A stretch of 64,000 bases of DNA from Polytrichum commune (GCA_950295325.1 OX485803.1:5952001-6016000), one strand, 5' to 3'; numbered from the stretch's first letter, positions 23,311-36,670 are shown. Numbers and translations: made by a program. Notes: generated from the letters alone by a model not told the origin.

Positions 23311-23938
23311 TTATGAATATTAAACTTCGTGCAACCTGGATTACCCCTGGACATACCCTAACTCAAGAAAAGTAGCCAGGAATCATATTCGAATGACATT
23401 TTCGAATATGATAAATAGCTACATGATATGCAATTCCAACAACCTACAAACCTCACAAATAACTTCATGCAGGGTCACATTGCAGAGTTGAAGGCCATTA
23501 CAGAAAGCTTTACCTAGGTCATCCCAATATGACCGTTACAAGTTACACCAATCAATATCAGCTTCACCAGCCAGTCTCTATATAGAGAAGGAACACAATT
23601 TCTTGTCAAAATTTCATGGTGTGACAGTTTGGAATGCCACAGCATTGGATAAGAATACTGAATCTTTCTTGACATGAGGTATGCATCATGAATGTTTACT
23701 TGTGCCTGTTGGTCCCTCTCTGCATCCGATAACAGACTCTGAGGGAACAACCACTAGCTAAGCGATCACGAGAAGTTGAAAACATTCACGTTTCAATGAA
23801 CCTGCTCTATCTCAAGTATGATTCATGGGGCCCCAGGCTGTTACTTGGGCTGAACCAAAGCCCTGCCAAATCACAAATACCAACTGGGTGCAGACTGAGC
23901 ACCACATTGACGTGGAATTTAGGTCAAGTGTTTCCAAC

Positions 23939-25543
23939 TTAGCTTTTCCTCATATTCCGTCCAGCTCTAATGACTTCATCAACAAGAAGAAGTTGTGCTG
24001 CAATCACTGGCGCAGAGTTAATGATTTGTTTCTTCACAGAATAATTATCAAAGATCCCTTGTACGTTGGGATCAATCGGATCCCCTGTAGTCTGGTCCAG
24101 TCCAACCACATTGCCGGCATCATGCTCAGACTCGAGGTTGATCAGAACATCTTGTGTATCAAGTCCAGAGTTGTCAGCCAAGGTTTTTGGGATAACTAGA
24201 AGTGCTTCTGCAAAGGCTTGCACTCCCAGCTGAGCCCTCCCTTGCACAGTCTTCCGGACATTGTTCACAAGGTGCTGGCGGGCCGCTACCTCAAATGCTC
24301 CAGCTCCCAAGACAACAGCACCATCTTCAATGGTATTCTTGACGGACCTCAACCCATCCCGAATGGCATCCTTGATTTGCGCTATTGTGTAATCATTTGG
24401 TCCTGTAATAAGTATAGTACAGGAATGAGCATTCTTAACATCCTCAATAAATGTGTACTTCTCCTCACCAAGCACATGCTCATACACATGGCCAGCATAG
24501 CCAAGTACACTAGGAGATAGATCCTCCACAGAGTCGACAGCCTCCCCACCGCAGGTAAGCACCAGGCGCTCCATGTTCCTCCGCTTTGCCCTTCTCAGTG
24601 CAATAATTCCTTCTTTTGCAAACAAATCAAGTGAGACAGGGTCAATTCCCTTCTGATTAATAACAACAAAACTCTTATCGGTGCCATCGCAGAGCTCCTT
24701 CTTCAGCTTGATGATCTTCAACACCTTTTCATCCACACTGCGGCGTTCAGCGGCAACCATTCTCTCCCTCTGCTCTGCATTGTGATAAAAGAACCCGGCA
24801 TTCACCTCACTCTTCTCATACTCCAAAGAGACGTTGCATGTCAGAATGTAGCAATTAGATGCACTCTTTGGCATGTCCGGGTGGCGAGCTCCATGATCAA
24901 GAACTAGACCTTCCACCAGGCGGGTATCAGTATCAAACCTATGCCTCATGTGCATAATCTCAACCATGAATAGGTCTATGGCCTGCTCAGGTTTCTGAAT
25001 GCAGAGCACAGCATTCACCACAATCTCGGTCAACTTATCTGCAAGCTCCTCATGCACCTTTGTCCTCAACGATGTACGAGCCACCACCTTCAGCATCTCC
25101 TTGTCAAGCTGGTCACCAACTGCAACAGGAGTCTTGAAACTCTCAAGAAACTCCAGTGTAGCTTTCTTTGCAATCTCAAACCCATCTACAAGCACTCGTG
25201 GATGCATCCCTTCCGAAATGAACCGCTCAGCTTGTTGCATCAACTCTCCAATGACCAAGACTGTGGATGTAGTCCCATCTCCACTGATATCATCCTGTGC
25301 AACTGCTGTGCGAGCAATCATGATAGCTGTAGGATTTTGTATTTGCATCTCCTTGAGCAAAGTATTGCCATCCTTTGTGAGCTTGATGTCACCCGACCCA
25401 CCGACAAGCATCTTAATTGTCCCCTTCGGACCAAGATTAGTTTTAAGAACATCTTGCAAACCCTTTGCAGCATTGATGTTCATCGCCAAAGCCGCAGACT
25501 TGCTGAGAGTCTCCGCATTAGGGTTAATCACCCTGATCGCCAT
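23939..25543 (-). CDS. CCT6: Chaperonin CCT/TRiC subunit zeta
   Basis: Encodes a 534-aa group II chaperonin subunit, one of eight in the cytosolic TRiC/CCT double ring that folds actin, tubulin and other proteins with ATP. The start is the ATG at 25,543; the open frame runs eight codons further up, but there is no earlier ATG in it. The N-terminus reads [20 protein letters not shown], as in zeta subunits. Visible motifs are the nucleotide-binding NLGPKG at about 36-41, GDGTTS at 88-93, and the C-terminal equatorial [12 protein letters not shown] near 405. In between lies the zeta-like apical region with [11 protein letters not shown] and [19 protein letters not shown]. Length equals the usual 530-535 aa. 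The coding region is uninterrupted, which is unusual if, as I recall, flowering-plant orthologues have several introns. No frame or motif damage is seen, so it should be functional. Confidence 0.97.
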   Translation of the reverse strand: MAIRVINPNAETLSKSAALAMNINAAKGLQDVLKTNLGPKGTIKMLVGGSGDIKLTKDGNTLLKEMQIQNPTAIMIARTAVAQDDISGDGTTSTVLVIGELMQQAERFISEGMHPRVLVDGFEIAKKATLEFLESFKTPVAVGDQLDKEMLKVVARTSLRTKVHEELADKLTEIVVNAVLCIQKPEQAIDLFMVEIMHMRHRFDTDTRLVEGLVLDHGARHPDMPKSASNCYILTCNVSLEYEKSEVNAGFFYHNAEQRERMVAAERRSVDEKVLKIIKLKKELCDGTDKSFVVINQKGIDPVSLDLFAKEGIIALRRAKRRNMERLVLTCGGEAVDSVEDLSPSVLGYAGHVYEHVLGEEKYTFIEDVKNAHSCTILITGPNDYTIAQIKDAIRDGLRSVKNTIEDGAVVLGAGAFEVAARQHLVNNVRKTVQGRAQLGVQAFAEALLVIPKTLADNSGLDTQDVLINLESEHDAGNVVGLDQTTGDPIDPNVQGIFDNYSVKKQIINSAPVIAAQLLLVDEVIRAGRNMRKS

Positions 25544-25589
25544 TTTGCTCCTTGCCGTCAGTTGCAAATCTAATTCGTACTGCTCTTCT

Positions 25590-26659
25590 CTGCAATGCCA
25601 TGAATCCTCTACAAATTAGTCCTTGCTACATAACCCTGCGCCTTATCCCAGTAACCCCACTTCAATTACAGTCAACAGTGACAATGTATCTTCCAAACCT
25701 AGTCAGTCCAGACAAAGAGCGAACAAATAGTCTTAATTTCCACGATTCAGCGATGATAACATAACCAACAAATAATCTCTCCCATCTCCAAGAATCATAT
25801 ATACACTGGACAACATGGGTGAACACGGCGTTGAGACCGTCGATGCACAGTTCCCCGGTTCCCCAACCATAGCCAACACCGTGCTCGAGGTTGAAAGTGA
25901 TGTGACAACGATTAGAAGAGGCCCGGGATATTAATTCATATGCAACCGGTGCAACTGGCCGTGTCCAAGCTAGTATAAACTACAAACCGGTCAAACAAAC
26001 TGAAACCCTTCAGACAACCAAGACAGATGAAAGAACAAAGGAAAGACATGAAAGAGCTGGAGGAATCGATAAGCTCTGGGATAACACAACGCTAACCGAG
26101 AAACCTAAACAGGAGGAAAAATGAATGCACTCATGCCATCCGCTCCTTCACCTCCACTCCAAATCAAAAAATGGTGCAAATGTCTGAAATAAGATCAAGA
26201 CCTAAAAACCCAAGGCATGCGCGTTCAAGAAGGAAGAGATCGTTTCTTTCCGATCAAAAGCCAACCAGAAGACGAAGAGCACCTCTTAACAAGTAATACT
26301 CACAGAACATATCAGATCGCAAAAGGGGAAAGGACTTGCACTTCAAAGAAACATACACAGGTTTCCTCGATCAGGTTTGGGAACTGGAGACAAAGACATG
26401 AATTCACATAACATTAGCGGCAGTGGGGCGTGTAGAGGAAAGAAAGGGCACACCGGTGTTATGAGACTCTACAATCGGTCGATCGGGGGCACAAGGAGGA
26501 TCGTGAAAAGCAAGAGCTCCTACAAAACTTATTTGCAGCCGTGTAAGTTGTGGGGCCATGTTGGAGAATAAAGAAAGCGAGATGAGGAAGACAGAAATTG
26601 ATGCGACAATGAGCGACCCATAGGGCAATGAGTACAGAGTGATGGCGATGCATGCATAC
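25590..26659 (-). other. Proposed 5'UTR intron of CCT6
   Basis: A good donor (AAG|GTATGC, exon end at 26,660) and a good acceptor (TTGCAG|AG, exon start at 25,589) would remove 1,070 bp. They join a GC-richer leader (about 26,661-26,760) to the coding exon 46 nt upstream of the ATG. No ATG occurs in the proposed second-exon leader before the start codon. Long 5'UTR introns in highly expressed plant genes are common. This is inference from splice signals only. Confidence 0.55.
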
Positions 26660-26747
26660 CTTCTTGTTGCGATGGCGGAGGAGCGGCGATGGAGTTGCAG
26701 GCCGTGAGGACGAGGTAGAGACAAACGAAGAAAGCTCCGTTGTGGGG

Positions 26748-26756
26748 TTTAGGGTT
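26748..26756 (-). promoter_or_regulatory. Telo-box upstream of CCT6
   Basis: AACCCTAAA on the minus strand, just upstream of the GC-rich leader of CCT6. Telo-boxes of this form are known near transcription starts of plant ribosomal and translation-related genes, which fits a housekeeping chaperonin. Confidence 0.5.
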
Positions 26757-26779
26757 CAAAGCCTAACCGCTCCGCTTCA

Positions 26780-28085
26780 CGCCCCGGTATAAGCTATCCA
26801 TCCCCACCGGTAACACGCCACCCCCAACACTACAATTGGCTTTGTGGAGTTCTCCCATTCATTAACGCTTAAAGGGCACAAGGTCTCAATAAATGGCCAT
26901 ATACATAATTGATAATGAAGGGCCTCACCAAGCTCACAAATCATACTCCTTTATACTTATGGGTTTGAGCCTTATTTTATACATTATCTTATATCAAGCA
27001 GAAAACGAAAACATACTCATACTTGATATTGATGATCAAATACAACATATGTATTGTATTTAAGGGCATTCAAGTTAAGTGTATGAACTTACAACATGTG
27101 GGTTTCAATTGATTGAAATGGTTTATATCAATAATAAGTTTGATTTTAGATAAGGTCTTTTTTGGACATGATTAGCTTAAAATGGTATTATGTAGTTCGA
27201 ATGCATGTTTTGTGCATGGAGAGACCCATTTTGGGTTTCCCGGATGCTTAAGGGTTAAGGGTGGGTTTACTTTTGGTCCGAGACCATAGGGAATCCAAAA
27301 AAGCTAGCGATCCTATTGGTCGAGAAAAGGTTATGGACAAAAGGAGTTTGCACCGAGGTGTAACTTCAAAATATGAGAAAATGAAGTTGCACTAATGTGG
27401 CATCCACTTCCTCCTCAAATTTTGTTGATGGGCCCAACTCGATAGAATACTTCACCCAATTTGAGAAACTAAACTTCAAGACCTCTTGGGTCCAATCTTG
27501 AGTTCAAAAACCATATGCATTGAGGGGTGTTCTAGACCCGGATACTAAGGTAGGAGGGCCTTAATCGGGCATTTTATCTATGCATCCAAGTCTAGCAGAT
27601 ATGAAACACACAATTAGTGCAAGCTAATTAGCAAATCCAAGTTGTGCCCGCAACCATTTTTTTCGAGATTTTGATGCTCATATGAATTGATCTCATTCAT
27701 CATTAAATCAAAGATACCCTTTCTTATCAAATGATCATATAAGTCACCCAATTATGTTGACTATTCAGCCTACTAGAATGCTTAACATAATTTAAGCACA
27801 TAGCGTAGACTCCAATCTATCTCAAACACATGATGCCTTTTTGTTGTTCATTCATTCTTACATCCACACCTAACCACGCACCACTTAAATATAGATGTCA
27901 TTTCAAGATGAGTATCCAAATTAGACCCGCTTACCTTAGGTCATAACATAATTGAGCTTTGTAAGAGGCTAATGTGCAAAATATAAGAACATTTACCATG
28001 CAAAGGCCATTGTGATGGTCACAACAACTACATACCCCAACATAGGTAGGGACATAGATTTGTCAATTTTACTCAACGAGTTGTT

Positions 28086-28121
<36 letters not shown>

Positions 28122-29275
28122 TAAGGCATTATAAGCAAGTGTGACATGTTAGTTGTGGTCCCACTTTAGACTCACAATCATGAAGTTTTAGGCAAGGCCA
28201 TCATAGGTTATTTAAGAAACATGTTATCCCATACAAAAGGGGGGCATGACCTAGATGGGTAGCACAAATGAATGCCCATGTGATATGACCACAATGGATT
28301 TTGGAATATTTTAACTTTGAAATTTCATAAGCACATCACATGTACTCCTTTGGTAAGATGAATTCATAGAAGTGCAAACTCAATTTAATGATTTTAGAAA
28401 CCAATTCAGCAATAAGTTCTACTAGTTCCAATGGAAACATGAACCGGTTCATTGTATAGAGAACCAATTCAACTTGAACCAATTTCAACCAATTTCACTA
28501 CATGTTGTGAACAATTTCATGATTTCGTACTCATATTCACAACTTCAAAAAATCAATTTCATGAATTATATAACTTTATTCACAAAGAATGGTACATCAT
28601 GTATAAGATCCTCCTAATCACTCCCCATGACTAGCTCTACCAAAATCAACATCAAGGCTAGAGGCTTCTAGGTAAACACAAAACAAAGAGGAATGCGTAA
28701 CAAGGAGGCGAGTAAACTGAAGATCTTAAGAGTACCCAGGGTGTGTAACGTAAACTCTTTGATCATTTTTTGGCTCCCGCAGTTCTTACTTTATTTTCCA
28801 ATTCTAAGCTCTCTGGCTCTTGCCACTCTGAAATCCTTCTAGGCTTGTGGTTCTTGATCGTTGGCAATTAAGGCAACCTCTTTTAATTATTTTCAGTCGT
28901 GACACTTGAATTGAGAGTCATTACTTTGTAAATTGGAGCACACAACTAGACTAATCACACCTACAATACACTATGTATTTTAATGCATGACTCGTGTCTT
29001 TGTTCCAAACAATCACCTTTCATTGAGTATCCCATTTATGTCCATTCTGCACAAAAAATTTGGATTGCAAAAGAAGTCGTCCTCATTGCAGTGCAAGAAG
29101 AATGGTTCTTTTCAAGGGATACAAAACAATCTCAACTCATTGTTAATCAGCAGGGCCACATATGTTTCATACTGTACAATTTGCAAGTGGTGGCCTCAAA
29201 TAGGACTTGGAGACTCTATTAAACTACCTAAAGTTTTACAACAGCCACACAGCCTGAATTTTCAAATTTCAGAGG
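26780..29275. other. Intergenic DNA between CCT6 and TFIIF alpha
   Basis: No gene recognised. A (CA)n microsatellite sits at about 28,093-28,122. The stretch 27,290-27,600 shares words with the dispersed repeat of 34.4-36.2 kb (CTATTGGTCGAGA; CACTAATGTGGCATC; GGGGTGTT next to TAGACCC). The right end is the 3' flank of the TFIIF alpha gene. Confidence 0.5.
28093..28122. repeat. (CA)n microsatellite
   Basis: A (TA)n run passing into about thirteen CA dinucleotides. Confidence 0.9.
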
Positions 29276-29280
29276 GATCC

Positions 29281-32200
29281 TCACTTTTCCCGTAATACTA
29301 TGTAGTTCACTCCATCCGTTTTCTGGATGCGTGAAATCCTCTTCAAAATTGCAGCAAAAGCCGCCTTATCCTGCAGACCCAAAAAAAGGCCAGATGAATT
29401 TCAGACATGAAGCTGCATACATAGTAATAGTTGTTTCTTCCTACAATCATAACCCTAATCTAGTGTGCTGCCACCCAAAACCAGCTTAAAATTGCATCAT
29501 CACAATGTTGTGAATCAGGAATGCCCAAGTGCAATGCTTTCAAATCCCACCCATCAGTCAGCCAAGAATCTGAAATACCCTAAGATACTTAAAATATCAT
29601 CTCATTGAAAAAAAGGCAAGGCATACCTCTTGAGTTTTCAGGCGACTTCTAAACTTGGCCACAAGATCTTGACTCTTGATGGGGCCCGTCTGTCGTAGCA
29701 AAGTCTTGGCTTCTTCCTCCGAGACAACACCTGGAGCAGGTGGCTTGGCAGGTGCACTGGCTGCTGCTGCGGCGGCCGCGCCTTTGGCTGCCCCCCCTTT
29801 AGCTGTATCCTTCTTTGCTGTTGTTGATTTTCCTCCCTGAAACAGACAGAGCCAAGGTTGTTCACATCAAGAATGAGAAAATATTGTCTATCTCAAGCCC
29901 AAAAACTGGTCTGACCTGATCATTTGACTTCTGCTTGTATAGCACATCCTGTTAGAATGGTACCAACTTCATCCCACATGCCCAAACAGTTCCACATACT
30001 TCAACAAGTCCTGGCACTAATTACTGGATGGGGAGATAGTAACCAGGCTTGTCCTCCAACCCTGGATATCTAAGATCAAGTACCAGAGTGATATGTTGAC
30101 AATAATTGCAATTTAACTGTTGTCTATTAAAATGTTACCCTCCTGACATTCCACAAATATCTATGTTCAAAGGAGAAGATATTGCAAACGCATGCAGAGT
30201 AACAAAATAGTAGCATGGCTGAAAAGCATCAATGAACAGATTTTGCATGTATGGTTCCACTGCTTTGACAATATGACCTTTGCAATTACCTGATTCAATT
30301 GGTTCAAAGAACTGCAAGAAGACTGCCTCTTGTTTTAAAGGGATGTTTGAATTCAAAAAAAAGGAGCTATGTGCAAGAAGATGTTTTAAGTTCTGTCTGT
30401 AAAGATCAATTGAGCAATCAAGACTTTGTTATAGTATTTGAGAAATGTCATAAAAATAGCCACCCACCTTATCAGATTCGACTTTGGCCTTCTTGTTGGT
30501 ATTTGCTTTCGCCTCTTCACCTGCAGGAGTGGCCTTCCTCTTGCCCTTTGCGGCAGCAGCTGAAGCAGGTTTACCATTACCGGCAGGTTTACCATTTCCT
30601 GCCCCTTTGGCTGGCGTGGGTTCTGAGGTATCTTCCTTTTTAGCTTCCTTCTTTGTTGGAGCCAGAGCTGGTGACATCCCAACTTCGTCATTGTCTAAGT
30701 CGATCTGAATGAATGAAGTTTCAGGTAAGGAATTAGATGCCTGCAAAAATATTAAGATAACTAGGCCTTTGACAGACAACATACAATCCCAGAGAAGGGG
30801 GAATGTAGAATATGCAGTACATGGAGAAGATATAGCATGAACGTCCAGAAATATATAGATGATCCATGCCCAAATATACAATACAAAATTTCAACAACAC
30901 CCTAGAATAGCATGAGCCTTACATCTTCATCCCCTTCCTCATCATCCTCGGCACCATCAGATTCATCAAGATCTTGTTTACCAAGTAACTTCTTCAGCTC
31001 ACGACCTGACTTACTGAGACCCCCACCTTCACCTTCTTCATTCTGTTGGCCCTCTTGACTTAACTCTTCATCTTCCTCTTCCTGCAGCAATTCAATTCAT
31101 AAGTTACAAAGCATGTCTTCTCTGTCAGCATATTGTCAATGAAATTCACTGTTGAATAACAAGTACCAATTGAATAGTAGAGCCATTTAAACTCGTTGAC
31201 CCTGATTAAGTATCCAGAACCAATATTATCCTTGAGAAGACATAACTTTTGCAAACTACAAAAAACATGGCAATTCTGCATCTTCGTATAGATTTGGAAT
31301 CTTCCTGTCTATACATTGACCAGAAGTCAATAAGAGAGAACCAACATAGAAACCAAGAATACCTGCTTAATCTCTGGCGGGGCAGGTCCTTCAGGAGCCT
31401 CCTCACGCTCTTCTGGGTCATTACCTACTGCCTCATCATCATCAGTGAATGTTTCTTCATGCTCCCAATCATCTCCTGCACCCGTCACACCACCATATCA
31501 ATGAAATTCCTGATCAGAACTCAGCAGAAGAACATGACACTACAATATGGAGGACCACAGCTACACCAATATCACCTATTACTATGGGCTGAAAGTTAGG
31601 ATGGGTAGAAAAGACCACAGCCTAATGTATTTCATGTGTGCAGTGAAAATTAGGGCTTATGTGACTTTAGGGTTCTGTGTCCTCTTCTTGGAACAATGTC
31701 ACATAATGGGTCGCAGGTTTGCTTAAGAGCATTATATCCGATGAGTGTGTTATTCTATTCATATCTCATTCCCCCATTATATCCCAGTAGAATAATGTGT
31801 TCTTTAAATCTACTAATATGATAAGTGAGGTGGCAATATCCAAAGTATTTTATGTGAAAGTAACTATTTGTTATTCCATACTCCTAGTTCTGATCATATG
31901 ATGCTGTTTGCTCCAAACTGGCATTGGTGACGAAAAGTTACATTGACCAGAAATATCATGATATTATAGTATGCCACACTAAGAGGCGATATTGGTGTAG
32001 CTAGGAAACCACAAGAATATATGTCAAGTTGAATCTATAATGCAGTCAACGTTCCCATCACCAACAAGAGCAAATGAAGGGCAAACCAACATTTTCAAAT
32101 TTGTCAAAGAAAATACCTCGTTCAGGCTCCTCCTCATCCAAGTCAATTTCATTTGCCAGCTCTTCACCATCTTCATCCCCTTTTGCAGTTTTGTTCAAGT

Positions 32201-34172
32201 TCAACCTGTTCTTCCGAGATTCTTCCTCATCCATATCATCTTCTCCTCTATCTGAACCAGGGCCCATGTCATCGTCATCCCCCCCTTTCTTACGACTCCC
32301 CCCTTCACCACCCCCAGATCCAGGGAGCTTGTCCATATCCGCAAATGCAGCAGCACCAGTATTAGACGCCTTCATCATCCACCGCTCATAGCCATCAGCT
32401 GTTTTCCGTCTATTCTTCATTTGCTCTTCAGCTTCCTCCAGTGTTAGCTGCTTGTAATTGGCCACCTTGTTGAAGTTATACCTGAAAAATAACATCTTAT
32501 GTGAGTGCAACAACCATCATTAAGGAAGTCTGAGAGATCCTTATGCTCTTAATATGTTTTCAATATATTATCTACTACACAGACTAAACACCATATTGCA
32601 TATTCTTCAAGACAAGGGTATGTGGCCAAATGTTCATACAGAGAACAAGTTAGCCCTCAGTATTTCTAAAATAAACCTATGAAGAAGAGGTTACTGAATT
32701 GGACATCATTCTAAATGCTCTTAGTCAGGTGCCTCTTACTACCAATTGACACTCATAGGCAACTTCTGTTTGAAAACTGCTAACCAGCACTACGACCATA
32801 AATTACATTAAATTTATCATTCTTATCCAAAGAGAAAAATTTGTACCAGGAGCTAGCTGGTAGCGCTATAAACTCAGAGCCATGCATTGTAAGAAAGAAA
32901 TATGTGGCCTGCTGTCCGCCTTCAAGATGCCCTTGAAACTGCTGCTGGCCAGTATCATCCACTAGCGTCCATGGCTTTGATTTGTACTTCTCCTGCGCCA
33001 TGAAAGACACTCCTCAAATTTGAGACCACTCTTATAAAGGAAATTAGACCAGCTGATTTCACAATATAGCATAACACATTGTCGAAGGGTGCTTAATCGC
33101 TCTCAGTAAGATGGAGTTGACAATAATTTATACTTGCCAATGCACATTCATACAATTCAAAATTACTACGCCTCTACTTTTTCAGACACCTGCATTATTT
33201 GAGTGGTTTTGGACTATGTGCTGAAAATTCGTTAACCATTCTAGGCTTAATACTCAACATGATCAGGGAGACCTATATGACCATTTAATGAGCTCAAGAA
33301 CCTTCGCTTTGAAGATGAATAAGATACTTATATGAGATCCCTAAATTATGAGAAAAATTGGCTACAGCCACAATTTGGATTTGTCAATCATCTCGCGCTA
33401 ATTATGTGTTTCATATTCTCCGATAAGAGTGTGCAGGGATAAAAGTGTCCAATTAAAGGCATGCTTAATTAAATCCAAAACACCACCTTAACCCTAAAAC
33501 CAATAGTCACAAGTATTTGGCAAAAACATTGTACCTTAAGTGCCTCAGTCAACTGACGCCCCTGCAGTCCTTCCCGCTGCAAAGACCATTTTGAGCCAGC
33601 TGATTTCTTCTTGTTGGAGAAAGAAGGCAACCCTTGTAAAAAGCGGCCAATAAAATGCTGCTTGCTCACTGGCTGCGACCGCACATTGTACTCCTGTACT
33701 CTAAAGAACATTTGGTGAATTTCAAAACCTAATTAAAACCTACTTACCGAGAACAAGCTCATCACCGTTCACATATTCGATCGCTCATCCAAGTGGAGAG
33801 CACTTCCAACAACTCTATTGTGCTTTTCTATGCACGCAAAAAACATTTGATCCATAACCTTCAGTTATGTCCATGAGCAGACCGGTTGTGTCCATAAACG
33901 GCTTAAGTAGGTAGATTTTCTCCTCTCGCCGGTTCTGTAGTCCAATTTAATTTCATTTTCTTTGAAGGAGTCTTTAAGGAGAGATTGTATTCATAAGATA
34001 CCTTGATGAGACGAGTAACAGGCGTTCCACACTCTGCGCATGGTGCGGCCGTCTCGGCCATGGACTTACCGCACTTTAAACAGAGTGTCAGATGTCCACA
34101 ATTGCTACCATAGAGGTCCGCCGTTGTGCCACATCCCGTGCACTTCTCCTTCAACTCCAGAGAAGGAGCCAT
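29281..34172 (-). CDS. Transcription initiation factor IIF, alpha subunit
   Basis: Nine exons, all in phase, give 561 aa: 34172-34002, 33693-33535, 32992-32847, 32481-32117, 31475-31363, 31081-30923, 30740-30468, 29836-29627, 29370-29281. TFIIF alpha (RAP74) partners TFIIF beta on RNA polymerase II during promoter binding and early elongation. The N-terminus has a zinc-binding-like cluster (C11, C14, C25, H27, C31, C34, C45, C48), as I recall for plant homologues. Next comes the dimerisation region with HFIGRFLQGLPSF, KWSLQREGLQGRQ, GHLEGGQQATYFF and YNFNKVANYKQLTLEEAEE. The middle is acidic and Lys/Glu-rich with TFTDDDEAVGNDPEERE and LSKSGRELKKLLGKQ. The C-terminal winged helix has DLVAKFRSRLKTQEDKAAFA and ends in VLREK. 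All introns are GT-AG. Exon 7 has two in-frame acceptors 36 nt apart (30,740 or 30,704), so 12 residues are uncertain. Confidence 0.94.
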
Positions 34173-34424
34173 TCTGTCCGCCTCGCGATCTATTCGTCTC
34201 TATCTTTCGTTCTTTTCTCACCCAATTCCAACCGTTTGCCAATATGGGAATCTCTATTTAATCCTTGCACAGTGAACTACGAGAATACCAGCACTAGATC
34301 CTGCGCTGGACCGTGCTCCTCCTTGATCTCGGTGTCGGTGTCGATCGTGCGTGTGCGGGAGCAACGACATCGAGCGAAGACACAAACACTGGCTTGGAGT
34401 GCAGGAGCCTCGGGGGCTTTTAGG

Positions 34425-36235
34425 GCTAGCAGAGCCCACGTGGCGTCTGGTTATTGGCGGAGAGGAGGCTCACCCTTAGTCAAGTCTTCAGCCTCGAGGG
34501 TTTACTTATTAGAAAGTCTAGAGGAAAGCACTCACCTGCTCGTGCAAGTGCTAATAAGGTCCAGAACGAAAGAAAATCGAGCAATCTTATTGGTCGAGAG
34601 CAAAATTTTGGACCCATGGAGTTTCCACTTTGGACCCACTGGATTACATCATGGACCACGAAGTCGGACCATGGAAGATGGTATTTTTCCATGGTCCAAC
34701 TTATATGGTTCAATTTTCAACAAAATCAATTCACAAAGTTGTTGGGCCCCTCACTAGGTGTAAACCGAATGTGAACCAAGAGGAATGACCATGCACTAAT
34801 TTATTTTTTTATTGATTTGTTCTAACGTATGTCCCAAAAGGTCAGTTTTTAAGTAAAATAAAATCAATTTTGACCATTCTCTTGTCTTCATCTTCTTTTC
34901 CCCCAAAAACATTTCCTTACAAAATTATTATAACAACATCTCTTTGCCATGGGCCCTACCTTTTTCTACCATAGCACCTTTTTTGCCTCTCTCATTGCAA
35001 AACTCATTGGACCATGTCATGGGATAATGTAGGCCTTGAAATATGACTTCTGGACACCTCGAACTTCATGGTCACTCTAACATTTTTTCCTTGGTGTAAA
35101 CCAAAGTGATCATGGGACGAGTTCAACAGCCAATCGCAAATTTTACAAGGCCTTGAGGCGACTTCATGATTTATGGTGTAAACAACCATGGATAATCAAG
35201 ATATGAACACATGGTTGAAGTGGATGACCCTGAAGGTTTTTCATAATAGGCTATTCATGAGGGGGGGGGGCTCATTGAGGGGATTAAAGAGCATTGTGCG
35301 AGACATAGCCGAGTTATAATGCCTACATTCCCCATAATGCATCTCCCCACGAATACATTACTGGACATAAAGAATCAAGCCCATATTTTGAGGGCTAGGA
35401 TTCACATGGACTTCTAGGAGGGCATTATGAGAAAAAGTAATGCATAGCTAGCATTTATAACCGTAAGTCACTCTACATTACTTGGAGTTTAATTTCAAAA
35501 TATAAGTGTACGTCCAATTACACACATAAATTTGGACTAGGTCTTTACGGGCTCCTAGAGCCACATGGCATTTGGTGATTTGCGGAGGGTTTAGAAAGTC
35601 TATAGGAAAGTACTCTCAACTGCTCATGACAATGTTAAGAATGAGGCCCACAACCCCAAGAAAAACTCTAAAATTGAGCTATCTTATTGGTCAAGAGCAT
35701 AATTTTAAACCCAAGGGGGTTTATACTATGTTGATTATCCCAATTAGTGTGTTATTGTTTGGAGTTACATAGTGAAATAACTTCCTATTCACAAGTTCAA
35801 CTTTTATCAATGAAAGTTCAATAGGTCGTTTGAACATTATAGATCATAAATGACTTTGTTTGGTAAAGTATCGAGGGTTTACAAAGTCTAAACATAAGTG
35901 CTCAACTGATTTGGGAATTTTGATAAGTCGAGGGCCAGTTTACACTGGGGTTCATGACCAAACAAAACTCTAAACCCAACAATTTTATCGTTTGAGAGCA
36001 AAAAATACGAACCCCACGAGTTTACACTAGGATCCAGATCCAAATTAAGAAGGAAAAAATGAAGTGGCACTAATGTGGCATCACTATCCTATCTAACTTC
36101 AATATCCTCCCATCTAATTTCAACACTCTCCACTCAAGAAAACATTGTCTGCTCCTACTTTGAAAAATCAATATTCAAGCTTGGGTCCAACCTCGAATAT
36201 GGAAGTGAGGTTTGTTAAGGAGTGTAAGGGGTGTT
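34425..36235. repeat. Dispersed repeat, three diverged copies
   Basis: Copies begin near 34,425, 35,550 and 35,870. Shared order: GAGGGTTTA with AGAAAGTCTA, then AAGTGCTCA-type sequence, then ATCTTATTGGTCGAGAGCA, then a GGAGTTT(A/C)CACT-like word. A more distant relative is at 27,290-27,600. The first copy overlaps the probable promoter of the TFIIF alpha gene. There is no coding capacity. A homopolymer of ten G is at 35,262-35,271. Confidence 0.65.
34437..34444 (+). promoter_or_regulatory. G-box/ABRE-like site upstream of TFIIF alpha
   Basis: CACGTGGC lies 265 bp upstream of the TFIIF alpha ATG. It contains the palindromic G-box CACGTG, a bZIP/bHLH binding core in plants. It falls at the start of a dispersed repeat also seen at about 35,560 and so may have been brought in by that repeat. 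In the 35.5-kb copy the core reads CACATGGC. Use in vivo is unknown. Confidence 0.4.
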
Positions 36236-36237
36236 TT

Positions 36238-36485
36238 AGACCCCTACACTAAATGTGATATTTAGTGTCATGAGGTATTTTATATAACTTTTTGGATGAC
36301 ACTTCTTGTAAATAAGTGAACAAATACAATCATGATTGATGGATGAGTTCATCCATTGGCCAAAACCCTACCTTCTCTTGTCGGCAACTTGTGATGAAAC
36401 ATTACCATGGATGATTAGCATTTGGATGAAAAATGCTTCGTTAGCGACATTAATTGCAACACTGTACATCTATAATCCCATAATC
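36238..36485 (+). mobile_element. MITE-like repeat, family B, copy 2
   Basis: Matches 3,328-3,577 in reverse complement over about 245 bp, from the palindromic ACACTAAATGTGATATTTAG end at 36,246 to CATCTATAATCCC at the other end. It is non-coding. Confidence 0.7.
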
Positions 36486-36670
36486 TCATAAGTTGGATCA
36501 CCTTTACATAATGAACAATGCTCATCATGATTATTGTTCACTATGTAGGTCAAATCGACAATTGGGCCGGACCAAGGCACGTGTCATTGGACAATACCGC
36601 TTGTTAAATTTCTTAAAATGTGCCAACATGCCCACCTGCCATGCCCCCACATGGAGCTCGGCGACAACTA

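Noticed and set aside
24999-25619. 206-codon open frame on the plus strand
   Set aside because: It lies antisense to CCT6 and mirrors that gene's codon structure; no independent domain is seen.
30429-30881. 150-codon minus frame as a separate gene
   Set aside because: It is exon 7 of TFIIF alpha read through into its upstream intron.
32153-32391. Pro/Ser/His-rich plus-strand frames opposite TFIIF alpha
   Set aside because: They are antisense shadows of the acidic exon 4.
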